The notes beneath the pieces are model-generated. The model saw only the letters and a program-made list of their open reading frames with translations. It did no database searches and was not told where the DNA came from. A stretch of 64,000 nucleotides of DNA from NCBI RefSeq assembly GCF_022761125.1, contig NZ_JAKWJR010000003.1, positions 310,001 through 374,000 of the forward strand, given 5' to 3'. Positions 27,809 through 36,190 of the stretch are shown one piece after another. Made by a program: the position numbers and the translations under genes. Position 1 is the first letter of the stretch. Each line of letters begins with the position of its first letter. The DNA is from Nocardioides sp. SR21. Its GTDB lineage: Bacteria; Actinomycetota; Actinomycetes; Propionibacteriales; Nocardioidaceae.

Positions 27809-28801
27809 TCAGCCGCCGATGGCGGACATCGGCCGGTCCGGCTGGAGGAACGTCGGGTCGTCGATGCCGTGCCCGGCGCGCTTGCCGGCCATGGCGGTCA
27901 CCCAGCGCGTGGCGATCTCCTCGTCGCTCGCGCCGGCTCGCAGCGCGGCCCGCAGGTCCGACTCCTCGCGGGCGAACAGGCAGTTGCGGATCTGCCCGTC
28001 GGCGGTGAGCCGGACCCGGTCGCAGTCACCGCAGAACGGGCGGGTCACGCTCGCGATCACCCCGACGGTGGCGGGTCCGCCGTCGACCAGGAACAGCTCG
28101 GCCGGCGCGCTGCCGCGCGGCTCGATCGCGGGCGAGAGCGTGAACTCTCGCTCGAGGTGGCCGAAGATCTCGTCCGCGGTGATCATGCCGTCGCGGCTCC
28201 AGCGGTGCTGGGCGTCCAGCGGCATCTGCTCGATGAAGCGCAGCTCGTAGCCCTCGCCGATCGCCCAGCGCAGCAGCTCCGGCGCCTGGTCGTCGTTGAT
28301 CCCGCGCATCAGCACGGCGTTGACCTTCACCGGCCCGAGCCCGGCCTCCTGCGCGGCGGCCAGCCCGGCGATCACGTCGGCGAGCCGGTCACGCCGGGTG
28401 ATCTCCTTGAACGACTCCCGCCGGATGCTGTCGAGGCTGACGTTCACGCGGTCGAGGCCGGCCTCGGCGAGCGCGTGGGCGGTGCGGGCCAGCCCGAGCG
28501 CGTTCGTGGTCAGCGACGTCTCGACGCCCAGGGCGCTCGTGCGGCACACGATGTCGACGAGACCGCGGCGTACCAGCGGCTCCCCGCCGGTGAACCGCAC
28601 CTCACGGATGCCGAGCAGCTCGACGCCGATCCGGACCAGCCGGACCACCTCGTCGTCGCTCAGGACGGTCTCGTCGGGCAGCCAGTCCAGGCCCTCGGCG
28701 GGCATGCAGTACGAGCAGCGCAGGTTGCAGCGGTCGGTCAGCGACACCCGCAGGTCGGTGGCGACCCGGCCGTAGCGGTCCTCGAGCTTCCTCGTCTGCA
28801 C
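27809..28801 (-). CDS. moaA: GTP 3',8-cyclase (molybdenum cofactor biosynthesis)
   Basis: 330 residues. The N-terminal radical-SAM cluster is CNLRCSYC (Cys25, Cys29, Cys32) and the C-terminal cluster is FCGDCDRVRLTADGQIRNCLF; the last residues (MSAIGG) give the conserved double Gly. It converts GTP to the cyclic intermediate of molybdopterin. No other moa gene is in the window. The GTG start has TAGACT 6 bases upstream. Confidence 0.97.
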   Translation of the reverse strand: MQTRKLEDRYGRVATDLRVSLTDRCNLRCSYCMPAEGLDWLPDETVLSDDEVVRLVRIGVELLGIREVRFTGGEPLVRRGLVDIVCRTSALGVETSLTTNALGLARTAHALAEAGLDRVNVSLDSIRRESFKEITRRDRLADVIAGLAAAQEAGLGPVKVNAVLMRGINDDQAPELLRWAIGEGYELRFIEQMPLDAQHRWSRDGMITADEIFGHLEREFTLSPAIEPRGSAPAELFLVDGGPATVGVIASVTRPFCGDCDRVRLTADGQIRNCLFAREESDLRAALRAGASDEEIATRWVTAMAGKRAGHGIDDPTFLQPDRPMSAIGG

Positions 28802-28807
28802 CCCTGC

Positions 28808-28813
28808 AGTCTA
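28808..28813 (-). promoter_or_regulatory. Leaderless-type -10 element of moaA
   Basis: TAGACT on the minus strand, 6 bases, then GTG at 28801; divergent from the SURF1 hexamer 20 bases away. Confidence 0.55.
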
Positions 28814-28833
28814 TGGGGCGGATGGGCGCCGGA

Positions 28834-28839
28834 TAGCCT
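28834..28839 (+). promoter_or_regulatory. Leaderless-type -10 element of the SURF1 gene
   Basis: TAGCCT, 5 bases, then GTG at 28845. Confidence 0.5.
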
Positions 28840-28844
28840 GTGGC

Positions 28845-29807
28845 GTGCGTTCGTTCAGGTTCCTGCTGAGCCGCCGGTGGGTGCTCTTCGCGCTGATCGT
28901 CGGCCTGCTCTGCTACGCGGCCTGGTGGCTCGGCGAATGGCAGTTCGGCCGGTTGGACGACCGCAAGGACAGCAACGCCGTCATCCGGGCGAACGAGGAC
29001 CTCGCGCCCACGCCCGTCGAGGACGTCCTGTCCCCCGGCGGGAGCGTCGACGAGGACGACGAGTGGCGCCTGGTCACGGCCACCGGGACGTACGACACCC
29101 CGAACACCGTGATCGTGCGGTACCGCACCCGTGACGGCCAGTCCGGGGTCGACGCCGTCGTCCCGCTCGTGACCGCAGGCGGCACCGTGCTCCTCGTGGA
29201 CCGCGGCTGGATGCCGTCGGAGAACCAGGGCACCAGCCCGACCGACCTGCCTGCGCCGCCGGAGGGCGAGGTCACGGTGGAGGGCTGGGTCCGCGCGGAC
29301 GCGACCGGCGACAGCACCGCCGTCGACGGGCACTCGACGCGTGCCATCTCCAGCACCGAGATCTCCGAGGCGATCGACCAGCCGGCGTTCGGCGGGTTCG
29401 TCCAGCTCAAGACCGAGGACGGCGAGCCCGCGGCGGACCTCGAGGCGGTCGAGCTGCCGGAGCTGAACAACGGACCGCACTTCTTCTACGGGTTGCAGTG
29501 GTGGTTCTTCGGGCTGCTCGCGATCTTCGGCTTCGGCTACCTCGCCTTCGACGAGTGGCGCACCGGTCGCCGCGCCGAGGAGGCCGCCGACGAGGAGGTC
29601 GTCTCCGAGCGGAAGCAGAAGCGGGCGGCGAAGAACGCCCGCAAGCAGAAGGTCCGAGCGGCCTACCAGGCGGCGTACCAGGCCGAGCGCGATCAGAGGG
29701 CGCGCAGCATCCCGCCGTCGACGGGCAGCATCGAGCCTGAGACGAACGACGAGGCCGGCGACAACAGGAACGCCGCCACCCGGCCGAACTCATCCGGATC
29801 GCCGTAG
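28845..29807 (+). CDS. SURF1-family cytochrome oxidase assembly protein
   Basis: 320 residues. The first helix (WVLFALIVGLLCYAAWWLGEWQF) and the second (FFYGLQWWFFGLLAIFGFGYLAF) flank an outer domain with LLVDRGWMP and GEVTVEGWVR, the SURF1 pattern. It helps insert heme a into cytochrome c oxidase, in line with ctaA and ctaB in this window. The cytoplasmic tail of about 85 residues is Lys/Arg/Ala-rich; its last 38 codons lie antisense to the end of the convergent SDR gene (115-base overlap). Confidence 0.92.
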   Translation: MRSFRFLLSRRWVLFALIVGLLCYAAWWLGEWQFGRLDDRKDSNAVIRANEDLAPTPVEDVLSPGGSVDEDDEWRLVTATGTYDTPNTVIVRYRTRDGQSGVDAVVPLVTAGGTVLLVDRGWMPSENQGTSPTDLPAPPEGEVTVEGWVRADATGDSTAVDGHSTRAISSTEISEAIDQPAFGGFVQLKTEDGEPAADLEAVELPELNNGPHFFYGLQWWFFGLLAIFGFGYLAFDEWRTGRRAEEAADEEVVSERKQKRAAKNARKQKVRAAYQAAYQAERDQRARSIPPSTGSIEPETNDEAGDNRNAATRPNSSGSP

Positions 29808-30439
29808 CGTCCCAGCGGGATCGTCCTCGCCGCCGCCTCGCGTGCGGCGTCGGCGTCCCCGGTGGAGGCGTCGAGCTCCTCGACCCGCTCCGTGCCGATC
29901 CGGCCCGGCAGCAACCCGTTGACCCGCACGCCCGCGGGGCCGAGCTCGTCGGCCATCGTCTTGGCGACCATCGCCAGGCCAGGACGGAGCCCGTTCGAGA
30001 TCGTCAGGTTCGGCAGCGGGGCGCGGACGCTCGAGGACAGCACGAACGCGATCGACCCGCCGGTCGGCAGCGCGGCACCGATCTCGCGGCCGAGGCGCAC
30101 CGCGCCGAGGAACACCGACTGGAACGCCGCGGTCCACTGGTCGTCGGTGGTCGACGCGACCGTGCCGGTCGGCGGCCCGCCGACGCTGATCAGCGCGCCG
30201 TCGAGCCGGCCCCAACGCGCCTGCGCGGCCGCGATCAGCCGCCGCGGCGTCTCCGGGTCGGCGTTGTCGGCGACCACCGCCTCGACGGAGTCGCCACGCG
30301 CGGTGGCGAGCGTCTCCTCGGTGCGCCCGGACAGCACCACCTTGGCGCCCTCGGCCACCAGCACGTCGGCGGTCGCGCGCCCGAGCCCCCGGGCGCCGCC
30401 GGTGACGATGTAGACGCGGTCGGTCAGGTCGAGGTCCAT
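29693..30439 (-). CDS. Short-chain dehydrogenase/reductase
   Basis: 248 residues. The nucleotide site is VTGGARGLGRATA and the C-terminus is PASSFVSGSMLPVDGGMLRAL. The active-site region reads FVLSSSVRAPLPNLTISNGLRPGLAMV, in which Asn replaces the usual catalytic Tyr (SN in place of YxxxK) and no Lys follows at the normal spacing. It may therefore be an atypical or catalytically altered SDR. TAGGGT precedes the ATG by 7 bases. Confidence 0.88.
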   Translation of the reverse strand: MDLDLTDRVYIVTGGARGLGRATADVLVAEGAKVVLSGRTEETLATARGDSVEAVVADNADPETPRRLIAAAQARWGRLDGALISVGGPPTGTVASTTDDQWTAAFQSVFLGAVRLGREIGAALPTGGSIAFVLSSSVRAPLPNLTISNGLRPGLAMVAKTMADELGPAGVRVNGLLPGRIGTERVEELDASTGDADAAREAAARTIPLGRYGDPDEFGRVAAFLLSPASSFVSGSMLPVDGGMLRAL

Positions 30440-30446
30440 GACGCCA

Positions 30447-30452
30447 ACCCTA
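30447..30452 (-). promoter_or_regulatory. Leaderless-type -10 element of the SDR gene
   Basis: TAGGGT on the minus strand, 7 bases, then ATG at 30439. Confidence 0.5.
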
Positions 30453-30460
30453 GGCGCGGG

Positions 30461-31228
30461 CTACCTGCGGCGGGCCAGCTGGACGTCGATGTCCTGGACG
30501 AGCTCGACCGACTCCGGCAGGAGGGCGCGGACCCGGGCGAGCACGCTCGCGCGCGCGTCCGGCTCCAGGACCAGGTACGCGGAGACCGTGGCGAGATGCC
30601 TGACGTAGTCGTCGGCAGGCTGCTCAGCGCGTCGCGGGAGGACCGTGAGCTCCACCGCCTCGAGCTCGGGGACGTCCACCGGCTCGAGGTACGGCGCTGC
30701 CAGGTCCGCGATGGTCCCGTCGATCCCCGCCTCGATCTCCGCCTCGATCTCCGCCTCGATCTCGGCCTCGATCGCCGCGACGGCCGCGGCGAGGGCCGCG
30801 TCGGCGAGCACCGTCTGGGCGCCGAAGATCGCGACCACGCCGCCCGGCCGGAGCGCCTCGGCCACGCGGTGCCACCGCGTCGCGGGGTCGGTCCAGTGGA
30901 ACGCCGCCGCCGCGAAGCAGAGGTCGACCGGACCCAGCCGGGCCAGGTCGACCTCCTCGAAGGTCGTCGGCTGGACCGTGACCGGCAGGCCCCGGGTGCC
31001 TGCCTCCAGGACCGTCCGCATGCCGGCGTCCGGCTCGATGGCCGTCACCTGGATGCCACGCTCGGCGAACAACCGCGTCGCCTTGCCCGTGCCAGCCCCG
31101 ATCTCGAGCGCCCGGGTTACCGGCCCGGTCGCGTGCGCCAGGACCACGTCCGCCAGCTCGGCCGGATAGCCCGGCCGGAACCGGTGGTAGTCACGAGCGG
31201 CGGCACCGAAGCTCTGGGCGCGGCTCAT
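30461..31228 (-). CDS. Class I SAM-dependent methyltransferase
   Basis: 255 residues with the SAM motif ALEIGAGTGKATRLFAERG (residues 40-58), acidic AIEPDAG and FAAAAFHWTDP. Between residues 153 and 169 there is a tandem run of Ile-Glu-Ala-Glu repeats, encoded by GAGGCGGAGATC-like repeats at 30721-30775, which looks like a slippage-expanded helix. The gene starts 3 bases after the ABC exporter stop, so they share a transcript. Substrate unknown. Confidence 0.88.
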   Translation of the reverse strand: MSRAQSFGAAARDYHRFRPGYPAELADVVLAHATGPVTRALEIGAGTGKATRLFAERGIQVTAIEPDAGMRTVLEAGTRGLPVTVQPTTFEEVDLARLGPVDLCFAAAAFHWTDPATRWHRVAEALRPGGVVAIFGAQTVLADAALAAAVAAIEAEIEAEIEAEIEAGIDGTIADLAAPYLEPVDVPELEAVELTVLPRRAEQPADDYVRHLATVSAYLVLEPDARASVLARVRALLPESVELVQDIDVQLARRR

Positions 31229-31231
31229 GGC

Positions 31232-33109
31232 TCAGACCGGCGCCTCGTCGACGACGAACTGGGTGCGGTAGAGGTCGGCGTACAGCCCGCCCTCGGCCAG
31301 CAGCGTCGCGTGCGTGCCGCGCTGCACGACGCGGCCGTCGTCGACCACCAGGATCTGGTCGGCGTGGCGGACCGTGGAGAGCCGGTGCGCGATCACCAGC
31401 GACGTGCGGCCCTCGAGGGCGGCGTCGAGGGCGCGCTGCACCGCGGCCTCCGACTCGCTGTCGAGGTGGGCGGTCGCCTCGTCGAGCACCACGATGGCGG
31501 GCGCCTTCAGCAGCAGCCGGGCGATCGCGAGCCGTTGCCGCTCGCCGCCGGAGAGCCGGTAGCCGCGGTCGCCGACGACGGTGTCGAGGCCGTCGGGCAG
31601 GGTGCGCAGCAACGGCGCGACCTGCGCGGCCTCCAGCGCCTCCCAGATCTCGGGGTCGCTCGCGCCGGGGCGCGCGTAGAGCAGGTTGGCCCGGATGGTG
31701 TCATGGAACATGTGGGCGTCCTGGGTGACGTAGCCGACCGCGTCCTCCAGGGACTGCAGCGTCACGTCGCGTACGTCGCGGCCGCCGACGCGGACCGCAC
31801 CGCCGCCGACGTCGTACAACCGGGCCACCAGGTGGGTGATCGTCGTCTTGCCGGCACCGGACGGCCCCACCAGGGCGACCATCTGGCCGGGCGCGGCGGT
31901 GAAGCTGATGTCGGTGAGCACCGGTCCGGAGTCGCGCGACTCGGCGCGGGCGACCGTCTCGAGCGAGGCCAGCGAGATCTCGTCGGCGCGCGGGTAGCTG
32001 AACGCGACGTGGTCGAACTCCAGCCGGGAGGCGGTGCGCGGCAGCTCCTCGGCGTCCGGCTTCTCCTGGATCAGCGACGGCAGGTCCAGCACCTCGAAGA
32101 CCCGCTCGAAGCTCACCAGTGCGGTCATCACGTCGATGCGGACGTTCGACAGGCTCTGCAGCGGCCCGAGCAGCCGCAGCAGCAGGGTCGCGAGCGCGAC
32201 CAGGGTGCCGACGGTGAGGGCCTCGTCGATGACGAGCTGGCCGCCGACGCCGTACACGAGCGCCGTCGCGAGCGCCGGGACGAGCATCATCGACGCCGCG
32301 AAGATCCGCGTGAGCAGCGAGATGCGCACGCCGTAGTCGCGGACGGTGGCCGCCTTGGTGGCGAACAGCGCGTCCTCGTCGGCGCGCCGGCCGAACAGCT
32401 TGAGCAGCATCGCGCCGCCGACGTTGAAGCGCTCGGTCATCGCGTTGCCCATGTCGGCGTTGCCGTCCATCTGCAGACGGGTCAGCCCGGCCAGCCGCGC
32501 GCTCACCCAGCGCGAGCTGAGCAGCATCAGCGGGAAGATCGCGAGGCAGAGCAGGGTGACCTGCCAGCTCAGCGCCACCATCGCGATGCCGACCACGACC
32601 ACCGAGATCGTGCTGGCGACGGTGCTGGACAGCGTCGAGGTGAACGCGCGCTGGGCCCCGATCACGTCGTTGTTGAGCCGCGAGACCAGCGCGCCGGTCT
32701 GCGTGCGGGTGAAGAACGCCAGTGACTGACGCTGCACGTGGCCGAACACCTGGGTGCGCAGGTCGAAGATGAGGCCCTCACCGATCCGGGAGGAGAGCCA
32801 ACCCTCCCCCACGGTCAGCATCGCGCTGATCAGCGCGACGCCGGCCATCGCGAGGGCGAGCACCCAGACGAGCTGGCTGTCGCCGCCGATGATGCCGTCG
32901 TCGATGATGCGCTGCGCCAGCAGCGGCGAGACGACGACCAGGCCGGCGTCGATGACGGTCAGGATGAGGAAGAACGTGATCAGCCGCCGGTGCGGCCGGG
33001 CGAAGCCGAGGACTCGGCGGACGGTGCCGGACTCGATCCGGTTGTGGACCACGCTGCGGTCCGAGCGCAGGTGCCGCCAGGCGGCTCCCGCTCCTTGCAT
33101 ACCGGACAT
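31232..33109 (-). CDS. ABC exporter, fused membrane and ATPase domains
   Basis: 625 residues: six membrane helices over residues about 40-330 and a nucleotide-binding domain from about 370 (Walker A GPSGAGKTT, signature LSGGERQRLAIARLL, Walker B IVVLDEATAHLD, switch IAHRLSTV). It is a half-transporter that should act as a homodimer, of the MsbA/LmrA multidrug and lipid type. It follows the enoyl-CoA hydratase gene by 12 bases with GGGGAGGG as ribosome site. Confidence 0.94.
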   Translation of the reverse strand: MSGMQGAGAAWRHLRSDRSVVHNRIESGTVRRVLGFARPHRRLITFFLILTVIDAGLVVVSPLLAQRIIDDGIIGGDSQLVWVLALAMAGVALISAMLTVGEGWLSSRIGEGLIFDLRTQVFGHVQRQSLAFFTRTQTGALVSRLNNDVIGAQRAFTSTLSSTVASTISVVVVGIAMVALSWQVTLLCLAIFPLMLLSSRWVSARLAGLTRLQMDGNADMGNAMTERFNVGGAMLLKLFGRRADEDALFATKAATVRDYGVRISLLTRIFAASMMLVPALATALVYGVGGQLVIDEALTVGTLVALATLLLRLLGPLQSLSNVRIDVMTALVSFERVFEVLDLPSLIQEKPDAEELPRTASRLEFDHVAFSYPRADEISLASLETVARAESRDSGPVLTDISFTAAPGQMVALVGPSGAGKTTITHLVARLYDVGGGAVRVGGRDVRDVTLQSLEDAVGYVTQDAHMFHDTIRANLLYARPGASDPEIWEALEAAQVAPLLRTLPDGLDTVVGDRGYRLSGGERQRLAIARLLLKAPAIVVLDEATAHLDSESEAAVQRALDAALEGRTSLVIAHRLSTVRHADQILVVDDGRVVQRGTHATLLAEGGLYADLYRTQFVVDEAPV

Positions 33110-33121
33110 CCGGCCCTCCCC

Positions 33122-33907
33122 CTACTGTCCCATCAGTGCTGCGAGCTCCCGGAATCGGCGGATCTGCGCCTCCCGCTCCAGGCGGCGCTGGTCGTCGAGA
33201 CTCCGGTCGGAGGCTCCCTGCAGCAGCGCCTTGGTCTCGCGGACCGCACCGGCCAGCGGTGCGGTCAGGGCGGCAGCCAGGTCGGCCACCGTCGCGTCGA
33301 GCTCGTCGGCGGGTACGGCGGTCAGTGCGAGCCCGATGCCCACGGCCTCGTCGGCCCCGACCATCCGGGCGGTCGCGCAGATCTCCAGCGCCCTGGCGTA
33401 TCCAACACACTCGACCAGCGGCTTTGTTCCCGTGAGGTCGGGGACCAGCCCGAGCGCCGACTCCTTCATGGAGAACTGCACGTCGTCCGCGACGACCCGC
33501 AGGTCGCACGAGAGCGCCAGCTGGAACCCCGCGCCGATCGCGTAGCCCTGGACGGCGGCGATCGACACGAACCGCGGGTCACGCAGGAACGTGAAGCCCT
33601 GCTGGAAGTCGTCGATGGTCGCCGAGATCTCGTCGTCGGGCCTGCCGAGCAGCCCGGCCACGGACTCCTCGCCGGTCGTGCTCGGGTCCAGCATGGAGCG
33701 GTCGAGACCGGCCGAGAACGTCGGTCCGGCGCCCTTCACGACCACGACCCGCACGTCGTCGGGGATCTCCTGGCCGAGCGCGGCCAGCGCGCGCCACATG
33801 GTCGGGGTCTGCGCGTTGCGCACGGCGGGGCGGTCGAGCGTGATCGTGGCGACGGCGCCGTCCATGGCGTACTGCAGGCCGGCGTTCGTGAGGGTCTCAG
33901 CGTCCAT
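33122..33907 (-). CDS. Enoyl-CoA hydratase/isomerase family protein
   Basis: 261 residues of crotonase fold: TITLDRPAVRNAQTP, the oxyanion loop GPTFSAGLDRSML, and AVQGYAIGAGFQLALSCDLRVVADD. The second catalytic position reads KESALGLVPDLTGT, with Asp rather than Glu near the usual site, so the reaction could be hydratase, isomerase or another crotonase activity. It is the first gene of a minus-strand unit with an ABC exporter and a methyltransferase. TAGTCT is 6 bases before the ATG. Confidence 0.9.
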   Translation of the reverse strand: MDAETLTNAGLQYAMDGAVATITLDRPAVRNAQTPTMWRALAALGQEIPDDVRVVVVKGAGPTFSAGLDRSMLDPSTTGEESVAGLLGRPDDEISATIDDFQQGFTFLRDPRFVSIAAVQGYAIGAGFQLALSCDLRVVADDVQFSMKESALGLVPDLTGTKPLVECVGYARALEICATARMVGADEAVGIGLALTAVPADELDATVADLAAALTAPLAGAVRETKALLQGASDRSLDDQRRLEREAQIRRFRELAALMGQ

Positions 33908-33913
33908 GGTCGA

Positions 33914-33919
33914 AGACTA
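33914..33919 (-). promoter_or_regulatory. Leaderless-type -10 element of the hydratase-exporter-methyltransferase unit
   Basis: TAGTCT on the minus strand, 6 bases, then ATG at 33907. Confidence 0.5.
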
Positions 33920-33927
33920 GATGCGGG

Positions 33928-34509
33928 TCAGGACGGCGTGGGCAGCCGGTCGGCGAGCACGGCTCCGTCGAGCGCCGCGACCGTCGCGCTCGCGAGGTCG
34001 AGGGCGCTCGACGGGACGGGCGGGTCGGTCAGGAGGTCGAGCTGGTGTAGGACGTCCTCGACCGCCCAGATCGTGAGGAAGTCGCCTGCCGTGAAGACGT
34101 GCCCCTGCCACGACAGGGGCCGGTCGGCGCACGAGGCGGCCCCGCGGAGCACCGCGTCGGCGACGTCGCGGAGCTCCCGGCGGGCGTCGTCGGGGCGCGC
34201 GTACGCCGCCGTCCGGCGGCGCTGCGCCATCAGCACCAGGACCGGGTCGTCGTCGTCGACCTCATCGAAGGCGGGCCAGTACGACGCCGCGTCGACGCTC
34301 GGCTGGTCGTCGACCGGTGACACGAAGCCGCTCAGCATCTCCTGCCAGCCCGCGAGCACGTGCGTCACGACGTCGAGGCGGGTCCAGCCGTGGCAGCGCG
34401 AGGCGCCGAGGAGCGCCCACTCGTCGAGGCCGTCGACGGCGGCGACGAAGCCGCGCACCGAGTCGACGAACGCCGTGCGCCCTGTCTCGAGGTCGATCGT
34501 GAGAGCCAT
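33928..34509 (-). CDS. DinB/maleylpyruvate isomerase-like (TIGR03083-type) protein
   Basis: 193 residues. The N-terminal helical bundle carries the characteristic CHGWTRLDVVTHVLAGWQEM, with a His that in the family is a metal ligand, and a second His lies in EDVLHQLDLL. Members are actinobacterial mycothiol-dependent enzymes or metal-bound DinB proteins; most are uncharacterised. TACGGT lies 6 bases upstream of the ATG. The exact reaction is unknown. Confidence 0.85.
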   Translation of the reverse strand: MALTIDLETGRTAFVDSVRGFVAAVDGLDEWALLGASRCHGWTRLDVVTHVLAGWQEMLSGFVSPVDDQPSVDAASYWPAFDEVDDDDPVLVLMAQRRRTAAYARPDDARRELRDVADAVLRGAASCADRPLSWQGHVFTAGDFLTIWAVEDVLHQLDLLTDPPVPSSALDLASATVAALDGAVLADRLPTPS

Positions 34510-34515
34510 GCGCCC

Positions 34516-34521
34516 ACCGTA
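34516..34521 (-). promoter_or_regulatory. Leaderless-type -10 element of the DinB-like gene
   Basis: TACGGT on the minus strand, 6 bases, then ATG at 34509. Confidence 0.5.
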
Positions 34522-34538
34522 GGCACCGGCACCGACAC

Positions 34539-36137
34539 TCAGGCCAGCGACACCAGGTCGGCGTAGCCGTCGTTCCAGAGGTCCTCGTCGCCGTCAGGGA
34601 GCAGCAGCACGCGGTCCGGCTCGAGCGCGAACACCGCGCCCTCGTCGTGGGTGACCAGGATGATCGCGCCCTCGTAGGTGCGGATCGCGGCCAGCACCTC
34701 CTCGCGGGAGGCCGGGTCGAGGTTGTTGGTGGGCTCGTCGAGGAGCAGCACGTTGGCACTGGAGACGACCAGGGCCGCGAGCGCCAACCGGGTCTTCTCA
34801 CCGCCCGACAGCACCTTGGCCGACTTGTGGGCGTCCTCGCCCGAGAAGAGGAACGAACCGAGCACGGAGCGGGCCTCGGTGTCGGTGAGCTGGGGCGCGG
34901 CGCTCTGCATGTTCTCGAGCACCGTGCGGTTGACGTCGAGGGTCTCGTGCTCCTGGGCGTAGTAGCCGATCTTGAGCCCGTGACCCGGGACGACCGTGCC
35001 GGTGTCGGGCTGGTCGACGCCGGCCAGGATCCGCAGCATCGTGGTCTTGCCCGCACCGTTGAGGCCCAGGATCACGACCCGCGACCCCTTGTCGATGGCG
35101 AGGTCGACGTCGGTGAACACCTCGAGCGAGCCGTAGGACTTCGACAGCTCGGACGCGGTGAGCGGCGTCTTGCCGCAGGGCGCCGGGGCGGGGAACTTGA
35201 TCCGCGCGACCTTGTCGGCCGCGCGCTCGCCCTCGAGCCCGGCGACCAGCTTCTCCGCGCGCTTGAGCATCGACTGCGCCGCCTGGGCCTTGCTGGCCTT
35301 GGCGCGCATCCGGTTGGCCTGGTCGGTGAGGGTCTTCGCCTTCGACTCGGCGTTCGCCCGCTCGCGCTTGCGGCGCTTCTCGTCGGTCTCGCGCTGGGTG
35401 AGGTACGCCTTCCACCCCATGTTGTAGACGTCGATCTCGCCGCGGTTGGCATCCAGGTGGAGGACCTTGTTCACGGTCTCCTCCAGCAGCGCGTTGTCGT
35501 GGCTGATCACGATCAGCCCGCCCTTGTGCGCCTTGAGGAACCCGCGCAGCCACACGATCGAGTCCGCGTCGAGGTGGTTGGTCGGCTCGTCGAGGAGCAG
35601 CGTCTCGGCCCCGGAGAACAGGATCCGGGCCAGCTCTACGCGGCGGCGCTGACCACCGGAGAGCGTCTTGAGCGGCTGGCTCAGGATCCGCTCCTCGATC
35701 CCGAGGCTGGACGCGATCGTCGCGGCCTCGGACTCCGCGGCGTACCCGCCGTTGGCGTGCAGCTCGGCGTCGGCGCGCTCGTAGCGGCGCATCGCCTTCT
35801 CGCGCTTGTTCGCGTCGTCGCTGCCCATGTCGGCCTCGGCCTGGCGCAGGCGGCGTACGACGTCGTCGAGGCCACGAGCGGAGAGGATCCGGTCGCGGGC
35901 GAGGACCTCGGGGTTGCCGATGCGCGGGTCCTGCGGGAGGTAGCCGACCTCGCCGCTCGCCTGCACGGTGCCGGCGGCGGGCAGCGCCTCGCCGGCCAGG
36001 ATCTTGGTGAGCGTGGTCTTGCCGGCGCCGTTGCGCCCGACCAGGCCGACCTTGTCGCCAGCTGCGACCCGGAAGCTGACGTTCTCCATGAGGAGGCGGG
36101 CGCCGGCGCGGACCTCGAGCTGATGAGCAGTGATCAT
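34539..36137 (-). CDS. ABC-F family ATPase
   Basis: 532 residues, two ATPase domains and no membrane helices. Domain 1 has GRNGAGKTTLTKIL and LSGGQRRRVELARIL; domain 2 has GLNGAGKTTMLRIL and LSGGEKTRLALAAL. The linker (about residues 225-310) is strongly charged with coiled-coil character (RRKRERANAESKAKTLTDQANRMRAKASKAQAAQ). ABC-F proteins act on the ribosome as translation factors or antibiotic-protection proteins. The subgroup cannot be settled here. Confidence 0.94.
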   Translation of the reverse strand: MITAHQLEVRAGARLLMENVSFRVAAGDKVGLVGRNGAGKTTLTKILAGEALPAAGTVQASGEVGYLPQDPRIGNPEVLARDRILSARGLDDVVRRLRQAEADMGSDDANKREKAMRRYERADAELHANGGYAAESEAATIASSLGIEERILSQPLKTLSGGQRRRVELARILFSGAETLLLDEPTNHLDADSIVWLRGFLKAHKGGLIVISHDNALLEETVNKVLHLDANRGEIDVYNMGWKAYLTQRETDEKRRKRERANAESKAKTLTDQANRMRAKASKAQAAQSMLKRAEKLVAGLEGERAADKVARIKFPAPAPCGKTPLTASELSKSYGSLEVFTDVDLAIDKGSRVVILGLNGAGKTTMLRILAGVDQPDTGTVVPGHGLKIGYYAQEHETLDVNRTVLENMQSAAPQLTDTEARSVLGSFLFSGEDAHKSAKVLSGGEKTRLALAALVVSSANVLLLDEPTNNLDPASREEVLAAIRTYEGAIILVTHDEGAVFALEPDRVLLLPDGDEDLWNDGYADLVSLA

Positions 36138-36190
36138 GACTGAGCAATCGTAGGGGTGGGTAGCGTCCAGCCTGACATCGAGGAGGACGG

